From assembly GCA_903877125.1 (NCBI GenBank), contig CAIRCM010000098.1, positions 1-64,000 of the forward strand: DNA of 64,000 nucleotides. The letters run 5' to 3'. Each line of letters opens with the position of its first letter. The stretch's first letter is position 1. Of this stretch, positions 58,369 to 64,000 are shown one piece after another. Below the pieces are notes generated by a model that saw only the letters and a list, made by a program, of their open reading frames with translations, was not told the origin of the DNA and did no database searches. The position numbers and the translations under genes are program-made. Source of the stretch: an uncultured Acetobacteraceae bacterium (GTDB lineage Bacteria > Pseudomonadota > Alphaproteobacteria > Acetobacterales > Acetobacteraceae).

Positions 58369-59187
58369 ATGCTCAGCATGGCGGGTAAGGTCGCGATCGT
58401 GTCGGGTGCCGGGCAGGTCGGTCCGGTCGACGGAAAAGTCTGGGGCAACGGCAAGGCCACCGCCACGCTGCTGGCTCGGCAGGGCGCGTCGGTGTTCCTG
58501 CTGGACATCAACAAGGACGCAGTGGAAGCCACCCGCGCCGGCATCGAAGCCGAGGGAGGCACCGCGGCCACCCATATCTGCGACATGACCATAGCCGCCG
58601 ACGTGCAGGAAATGGTGCAGGCCTGTCTGAACCGCTTCAAGAAAATCGATATCCTGGTGAACAATGTCGGCGGTTCCGCCCCCGGCGATCCCGTGTCGAT
58701 GACGGAAGAGGTGTGGGACCGGCAGATCAACGCCAACCTGAAAACCGCTTTCCTGGGCTGCAAGTATGTGATCCCGGCGATGCTCGAAACCGGCGGCGGG
58801 GCGATCGTGAACATCGCGTCGGTGGCGGGCATGCGCAACGATTTCGCCTCGGGCCGCTCGCACGTCGGGTACAGCGCGTCGAAAGCGGGGGTGATCCAGC
58901 TGTCGAAATCCGTCGCCGGCACCTACGCGAAAAAAGGCATCCGGGTGAACACGGTCGTGCCGGGCCTCATGCACACCGCGCTGGTGGAATACCGCCTCGC
59001 GGCCACCGTCGGCGGCAACGATCTGGACAAGCTGATCCAGGCGCGTCACGCCGCCGTGCCGATGGGGCACATGGGCGACGCCTGGGATATCGCCCATGCC
59101 GTGCTGTTCCTCGCTTCCGATGAGGCCCGCTACATCACGGCCACCGAAATCGTCGTGGACGGCGGCCTGACGTCGTTCATGCCCTGA
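58369..59187 (+). CDS. SDR family oxidoreductase
   Basis: VNNVGGSAPG, YSASKAGVIQLSK, GLTSFMP terminus. Confidence 0.9.
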   Translation: MLSMAGKVAIVSGAGQVGPVDGKVWGNGKATATLLARQGASVFLLDINKDAVEATRAGIEAEGGTAATHICDMTIAADVQEMVQACLNRFKKIDILVNNVGGSAPGDPVSMTEEVWDRQINANLKTAFLGCKYVIPAMLETGGGAIVNIASVAGMRNDFASGRSHVGYSASKAGVIQLSKSVAGTYAKKGIRVNTVVPGLMHTALVEYRLAATVGGNDLDKLIQARHAAVPMGHMGDAWDIAHAVLFLASDEARYITATEIVVDGGLTSFMP

Positions 59188-59223
59188 TAAACCCCCGCCC
59201 TGAAAAACAAAGGAGACTCCAAC

Positions 59224-59784
59224 ATGGCGCAACGTTTCCCGCAGCTTGAGCCCGCGAATTTCACCCCTCGCCAGAAAGAGGTCGCCGATGCCATCCAGTC
59301 CGGCCCCCGCGGCGGCGGACTGCGCGGCCCGTTCAACGCGCTGCTCCGCAGCCCCGAACTGTGCGACCTCGTGCAGCGCGTGGGCGCCTATGTGCGATAC
59401 GGCTCATCCATTCCTGCCGCGCTGAACGAACTCGCGATCTGCATGGCCGGCCGGAAATGGACCGCGCAGTACGAATTCTACGCACACCGCAAACTCGCGA
59501 TCGACGCCGGCCTGAACCCGGCGATCCTCGACGCCGTGGCCGAGGGCAAAACACCCGCGAACATGAGCGCCGATGAAGCGATCGTCTACAACTTCGTCAC
59601 CGCCTTGCTGGCCAACGGCAGCGTGCCGGACGCGCAATACCAGCCGGCGCTGGATCGTTTCGGTGAAAACGGCGTGATGGATATCGTCGGCGCCGTTGGC
59701 TACTACAGCCTGGTGTCGATGGTGCTGAACGTCGCCGATGTGCAGTTGCCCGCCGGCGAGCCCAAGCCGCTGAAGCCCCTCTAA
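59224..59784 (+). CDS. carboxymuconolactone decarboxylase family protein
   Basis: RGPFNALLRSPELCDLVQRVGAYVRYGSSIPAALNELAICMAGRKWTAQYEFYAH. Confidence 0.85.
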   Translation: MAQRFPQLEPANFTPRQKEVADAIQSGPRGGGLRGPFNALLRSPELCDLVQRVGAYVRYGSSIPAALNELAICMAGRKWTAQYEFYAHRKLAIDAGLNPAILDAVAEGKTPANMSADEAIVYNFVTALLANGSVPDAQYQPALDRFGENGVMDIVGAVGYYSLVSMVLNVADVQLPAGEPKPLKPL

Positions 59785-59790
59785 CCCGCC

Positions 59791-60456
59791 ATGGCACTGC
59801 TCGGCGAGGCCATCCTGGCTGTATGGAACGAAGTCGCTCCGGTCGACGAGGCCGACTTCGCCGAGTGGTACGTGCGGGAGCATCTCCCCGAACGCACGTC
59901 CGTCCCCGGTATGACAAGGGGACGGAAATATCGCGCGATCGACGGTGGATCGCCCGCCAACATGGCGCTGTATGAGGCACGGTCGCTCGATGTGCTGACC
60001 TCCGGCGCCTATCGGACGCAACTCGCGAACCCGACGGAATGGACGAAGCGCGTGACCTCTCGCTTCACCTTCATGCGGCGGGCCATCTGTTCAGTCGTTG
60101 CCGATGCCGGGCAGGGCGAGGGCGGTTTCGCCACGGTGTTCCATGTCACCCCCACCGAGGCAGCGCGAGCCTGGGTGGAACGATTGGTGCCCGAACTGGT
60201 GACCATGCCTGGGATCGTCGCGGCGCATTGCTGGGTCGCGGCAGAGGGTGAGCCGGCTACGCCGACCTCGCGGCTGTCGGCAGCGGCGGTGTCGGACCCG
60301 CCGGTGAGCTGGGTGCTGGCGATCGAAGCGATCGATACCGCTGCCCTACGGGCCGCATCCGATGCCGTCACACAAGGCGATGCCGCTGAACGCGGCGGCG
60401 CGATGGTGGGCGGCTATCCAATCTATCGGTTGCAGTTTGCGCTGACGGTGGGATGA
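59791..60456 (+). CDS. hypothetical protein, EthD/ABM-like
   Basis: DEADFAEWYVREHLPERTSVPGMTRGRKYRAI resembles dimeric alpha-beta barrel proteins. Confidence 0.5.
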   Translation: MALLGEAILAVWNEVAPVDEADFAEWYVREHLPERTSVPGMTRGRKYRAIDGGSPANMALYEARSLDVLTSGAYRTQLANPTEWTKRVTSRFTFMRRAICSVVADAGQGEGGFATVFHVTPTEAARAWVERLVPELVTMPGIVAAHCWVAAEGEPATPTSRLSAAAVSDPPVSWVLAIEAIDTAALRAASDAVTQGDAAERGGAMVGGYPIYRLQFALTVG

Positions 60457-60471
60457 CGCCCGGAAACGGAA

Positions 60472-60858
60472 TTAGATCCGAACCGCCCGCCGCGAGATAT
60501 CCGACGCGAAGCACAGCAGATTCCCGTCGGGATCGTTCACGATCAAGCTGCGCATGCCCCATGGTTCATCGCGCGGCAACTGGCGGATGAGTGCACCGGC
60601 TGACAGTAAGGACTGGTACAGCGCGTCAATATCCGAAACCTCGATGAACGCGCTCAGCAGATCAACCCCGGCGCTATGGTCGATCGCCGGTTTGACCACA
60701 TGGCGGAGCGCCAGGATCGCCCCGTCCCGTGCCACATGGGCATAGAACGGGACGTCGCCGTACACGAACAGTGGATGAAAACCGAGCGGCCCAGTGTAGT
60801 AGGCGAGCGCGGCCGGGAAATTCTGGACGAAAATATTGGGAATGGCGGGTTTCAACAT
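60472..60858 (-). CDS. VOC/glyoxalase family protein
   Basis: IPNIFVQNFPAALAYYTGPLGFHPLFVYGDVPFYAHVARDGAILALR. Confidence 0.85.
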   Translation of the reverse strand: MLKPAIPNIFVQNFPAALAYYTGPLGFHPLFVYGDVPFYAHVARDGAILALRHVVKPAIDHSAGVDLLSAFIEVSDIDALYQSLLSAGALIRQLPRDEPWGMRSLIVNDPDGNLLCFASDISRRAVRI

Positions 60859-60872
60859 CGGTTGTCCTGAGA

Positions 60873-60942
60873 GCGTGATCGCCAGAGGTGGAATCACACG
60901 GCGGCGTGAAACACGCTATCAAACAAGGATTTATAGAGCACC
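60873..60942. repeat. dispersed double-hairpin repeat, copy 2
   Basis: gtgatcgccagagGTGgaatCACacggcgGCGTGaaaCACGCtatcaaacaaggatttatagagca. Confidence 0.7.
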
Positions 60943-62022
60943 GGCATCGCTCGCCGCGCTCTCCCCCCGCAGCACGTCCAGCGCGACCAGCGCGCCGTCG
61001 CGCTCAAAATGCCAGAACGTCCAGCCGTTGCAGGACGGCGCATGCTGCAAAGCCGCCCCGACCTTATGAATCGACCCCTGCAGATCGCCCGCGACCAGGG
61101 AGCCATCCGCCATCACCGTCGCGGCTACCCGCCGCAGCTTGTCCGTCACCCGTGTGCCGGGCTCGATCAACCCACGTTCCACCAAGCTGCCGAACGGCAC
61201 CCGGGGGATGTCGCGCTTGGTCGGTGTTGTCTCGCCCGCGCCCTCACCGGCCTTGGTGCGCCGCACGCGGCCAATCGCGGCCTCCGCATAGGCCGGGTGA
61301 CGTTCGATACTGATGAAATGCCGGTGCAGCCGTTTGGCGACCGCCGCCGTGGTACCGGTCCCCGCGAACGGATCGAGCACGATATCCCCAGGCGACGTGC
61401 TTGCCAGCATCACCCGGTGCAGCAGTGCTTCCGGCTTCTGCGTTGGATGCAGCTTCAGCCCGTGCTGGTTGCGCAGCCGCTCGGCGCCGGTGCACAGCGG
61501 GATGAACCAGTCCGACCGCATCTGGATGTCGTCGTTCAGCGATTTCATCGCCTGATAGTTGAACTTGTAGCGGGAATCGCGTTCGCGCGCGGCCCAGATC
61601 ATGGTCTCGTGCGCATTGGTGAAGCGCCGGCCGCGGAAATTCGGCATCGGGTTGGCCTTGCGCCAGACCACGTCGTTGAGGATCCAGAACCCGAGGTCCT
61701 GGAGGATCGCACCGATCCGAAAAATGTTGTGATACGACCCGATGACCCAGATCGTCCCGTCCTTGCGCAGCAGCCGCCGGCACTCCAGCAGCCAGCGGCG
61801 GGTGAAGTCGTCGTAGGCGGGCAGATCGGTGAAGCGGTCCCATTCCTCATCGACGCCGTCCACGAGACTGTCGTCCGGCCGCCGCAACTCCCCCCGCAGT
61901 TGCAGGTTGTACGGCGGGTCGGCGAAGACGCAGTGTACCGACGCGGTCGGCAGCATGCCCATCAATTGCACGCAGTCGCCGAGCAGGATCTGATCCAGCG
62001 GCAGTTCTCTAACGATTTCCAA
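60931..62022 (-). CDS. ccrM: adenine-specific DNA methyltransferase CcrM (GANTC type)
   Basis: [40 protein letters not shown]-terminal RAMA-like domain. Confidence 0.92.
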   Translation of the reverse strand: MEIVRELPLDQILLGDCVQLMGMLPTASVHCVFADPPYNLQLRGELRRPDDSLVDGVDEEWDRFTDLPAYDDFTRRWLLECRRLLRKDGTIWVIGSYHNIFRIGAILQDLGFWILNDVVWRKANPMPNFRGRRFTNAHETMIWAARERDSRYKFNYQAMKSLNDDIQMRSDWFIPLCTGAERLRNQHGLKLHPTQKPEALLHRVMLASTSPGDIVLDPFAGTGTTAAVAKRLHRHFISIERHPAYAEAAIGRVRRTKAGEGAGETTPTKRDIPRVPFGSLVERGLIEPGTRVTDKLRRVAATVMADGSLVAGDLQGSIHKVGAALQHAPSCNGWTFWHFERDGALVALDVLRGESAASDAGAL

Positions 62023-62083
62023 CAGGGCTTCCAGACGGCGAATGAGACGTTCGGCCTACCTTGGCGAACCCGCCGAAGTCGCG

Positions 62084-62707
62084 TCAACAGGGGTTTGACT
62101 CCCGAGTCGTGAAATTTGGCACCGGACCGAACCCCGGCCTGTGATGCGGAGTCGGTCCGAGTCGCAGCAGCACCGCGCGATGGGCCGCCGTCGGGTAGCC
62201 GGCGTTGCCGTCCCACCCATACGCGGGATACCGGATCGCGAGCCGTGCCATCGCTCGGTCCCGGATGACTTTGGCAACGATAGAGGCAGCGGCGATCGAC
62301 AGGCTCTTGCCATCCCCGCCGACCACGCATTGCGTTGGGCACGCCAGCCGGGGCGGCCGGTTGCCGTCGATCAGCGCGAGATCGGGGAGTGTCGAAAGCC
62401 GCGACACCGCCCGCTGCATGGCCAGCAATGACGCGCCAAGGATGTTCAGCCGCGATATCTCCGCCACCGACGCGGCGCCAACGCCGATATCGATGTCCAG
62501 GCAGGCGCGCAGGGCGGCGAAGGCGGTTTCGCGGCGGGCGGGAGAGAGTTTCTTGGAATCGTCCAGCAACCCGGCCAATATCGCGGGAACGTCGCATGGG
62601 AATACCACGGCAGCGGCGACAACCGGACCGGCCAGGGGGCCTCGGCCCGCCTCGTCTACCCCCGCGACACGGCCGCCAGCTTGTTCTTCGAGCGCGAAAT
62701 CAGGCAT
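62084..62707 (-). CDS. rnhB: ribonuclease HII
   Basis: [21 protein letters not shown]...[12 protein letters not shown]. Confidence 0.93.
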   Translation of the reverse strand: MPDFALEEQAGGRVAGVDEAGRGPLAGPVVAAAVVFPCDVPAILAGLLDDSKKLSPARRETAFAALRACLDIDIGVGAASVAEISRLNILGASLLAMQRAVSRLSTLPDLALIDGNRPPRLACPTQCVVGGDGKSLSIAAASIVAKVIRDRAMARLAIRYPAYGWDGNAGYPTAAHRAVLLRLGPTPHHRPGFGPVPNFTTRESNPC

Positions 62708-62817
62708 GTAATGGGGCTAGCAGACCGTGAAACACGGCGCCAGACAGCGGGTCTGGGCGGCCGTCAATGACCGGTGTAGACAATGCCCTCGACTTTCACT
62801 CACCTTAGAAGCGCACC

Positions 62818-63567
62818 ATGGCTGGCCATTCCCACGCGAAAAACATCATGCACCGCAAAGGCGTCCAGGACGCCAAGCGCGGACGTATCTATGCCAAGCT
62901 CATCCGCGAAATCACCGTCTCCGCCCGCCAGGGCTTGCCCGACCCGGCGTTCAACCCACGCCTGCGCGCCGCGATGGCCGCTGCCCGGCAGGCGAACATG
63001 ACCAAGGACACGATCGATCGCGCGGTCAACAAGGCCTCCGGCGCCGCGGGCGGGGAGGATTACGTGGAAGTCCGCTACGAAGGATACGGACCCAACGGCG
63101 TCGCGGTCATCGTTGAAACCCTGACCGACAACCGCAACCGAACCGCCGGCGACGTCCGCTCCGCCTTCGTCAAATACGGCGGCGCGCTGGGCGAAACCAA
63201 TTCCGTCAGCTTCCTCTTCAACCGTCTCGGCGCGATCCGCGACCCCGCCGCCGTGGCATCCGCCGACGCCATGCTGGAAGCCGCGATCGAAGCCGGTGCC
63301 GACGACGTCCAAAGCGACGACGAGGCGCATGAGGTCACCTGCGGCATCGACGATTTCTTCGCCGTCCGCGACGCGCTGGAAACAAGGATCGGTGCCCCGG
63401 AAAGCGCCAAGCTGGACTGGCGCCCGACAACCGAGGTCACGTTGGACGAGGAAAAGGCGCGCGGCGTGCTCAAGCTGCTGGACGTGCTCGAAGACAACGA
63501 CGACGTGCAGAACGTCTACGCCAATTTCGACATCCCCGAAGACGTGATGCAGCGTCTGTCGGCCTGA
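62818..63567 (+). CDS. yebC: YebC/PmpR family transcriptional regulator
   Basis: [37 protein letters not shown]. Confidence 0.94.
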   Translation: MAGHSHAKNIMHRKGVQDAKRGRIYAKLIREITVSARQGLPDPAFNPRLRAAMAAARQANMTKDTIDRAVNKASGAAGGEDYVEVRYEGYGPNGVAVIVETLTDNRNRTAGDVRSAFVKYGGALGETNSVSFLFNRLGAIRDPAAVASADAMLEAAIEAGADDVQSDDEAHEVTCGIDDFFAVRDALETRIGAPESAKLDWRPTTEVTLDEEKARGVLKLLDVLEDNDDVQNVYANFDIPEDVMQRLSA

Positions 63568-63578
63568 GGAAGAAACCA

Positions 63579-64000
63579 TTGGAACAGGTCGATTGTATCG
63601 TTGTCGGGGCCGGCGTCGTCGGCCTCGCCGTTGCGCGCTCATTGGCGATGGCCGGGCGCGAGGTCATCGTACTGGAAGCGGCGGAGGGGATCGGCACCGA
63701 AACCTCCTCACGCAATTCCGAGGTCATTCACGCCGGCATCTATTATCCCGCCAACAGTCTGATGGCGCGCTTCTGCGTGGCCGGGCGGCGGATGCTCTAT
63801 CCCTACTGCATCGAGAAGGGCGTGCCGCACCGCAACTGCGGCAAGCTGATCGTCGCCACCAACGAACGCGAAGACGCCATGCTCGCCGGTATCAAAGGCC
63901 GGGCGGAAGCCAACGGGGTGGAAGGGATGCGGGTGCTGACCGCGGCCGAGGCGATTGCCATGGAGCCGAACCTCCATTGCACCAGTGCGCTCCACTCGCC
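63579..64000 (+). CDS. NAD(P)/FAD-dependent oxidoreductase (LhgO-like), runs off window
   Basis: TTG start; [49 protein letters not shown]. Confidence 0.85.
   Translation, partial: MEQVDCIVVGAGVVGLAVARSLAMAGREVIVLEAAEGIGTETSSRNSEVIHAGIYYPANSLMARFCVAGRRMLYPYCIEKGVPHRNCGKLIVATNEREDAMLAGIKGRAEANGVEGMRVLTAAEAIAMEPNLHCTSALHS

Overview
High-GC alphaproteobacterial chromosomal window, probably Rhodospirillales/Acetobacteraceae-like (CtrA, CcrM, MucR, class II DAHP synthase and the general gene content support this; it is an inference). No rRNA, tRNA, CRISPR array, prophage or intact IS element was recognised. Housekeeping and metabolic genes include nudC, argE, leuA, class II DAHP synthase, ugd, tsaB/rimI, nfuA, rnhB, ccrM, yebC and livGFHM. 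A surface-polysaccharide region (GT2, pyruvyltransferase-like, methyltransferase-glycosyltransferase, RgpF-like, GT9, O-antigen ligase, MBOAT) is also present. The most unusual locus is a six-gene operon (about 26975-33055) homologous to group 4 [NiFe] hydrogenase/complex I modules. Its large subunit has lost both CxxC metal-binding motifs (RICGICPVAHS-type becomes RLAGDGTVAHS; the C-terminal DPCxxC-type becomes FGLPVSG). Its HyfB-like antiporter subunit has lost the TM5 Glu, TM7 Lys and TM8 Lys, while the small subunit keeps its Fe-S cysteines. Other notable observations: a CtrA whose phosphoacceptor Asp is Ala; lesions in motility/envelope genes (fliJ frameshift, mucR frameshift, two in-frame amber codons in polysaccharide genes); an aromatic-rich leader peptide plus attenuator before DAHP synthase; a Leu-rich leader with nested inverted repeats before leuA; a ModE-like operator; an in-frame PgpA-gamma-glutamyltransferase fusion; a two-copy double-hairpin dispersed repeat; and decayed toxin-antitoxin loci. 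All homology statements come from recognising motifs by eye; no database search was run.
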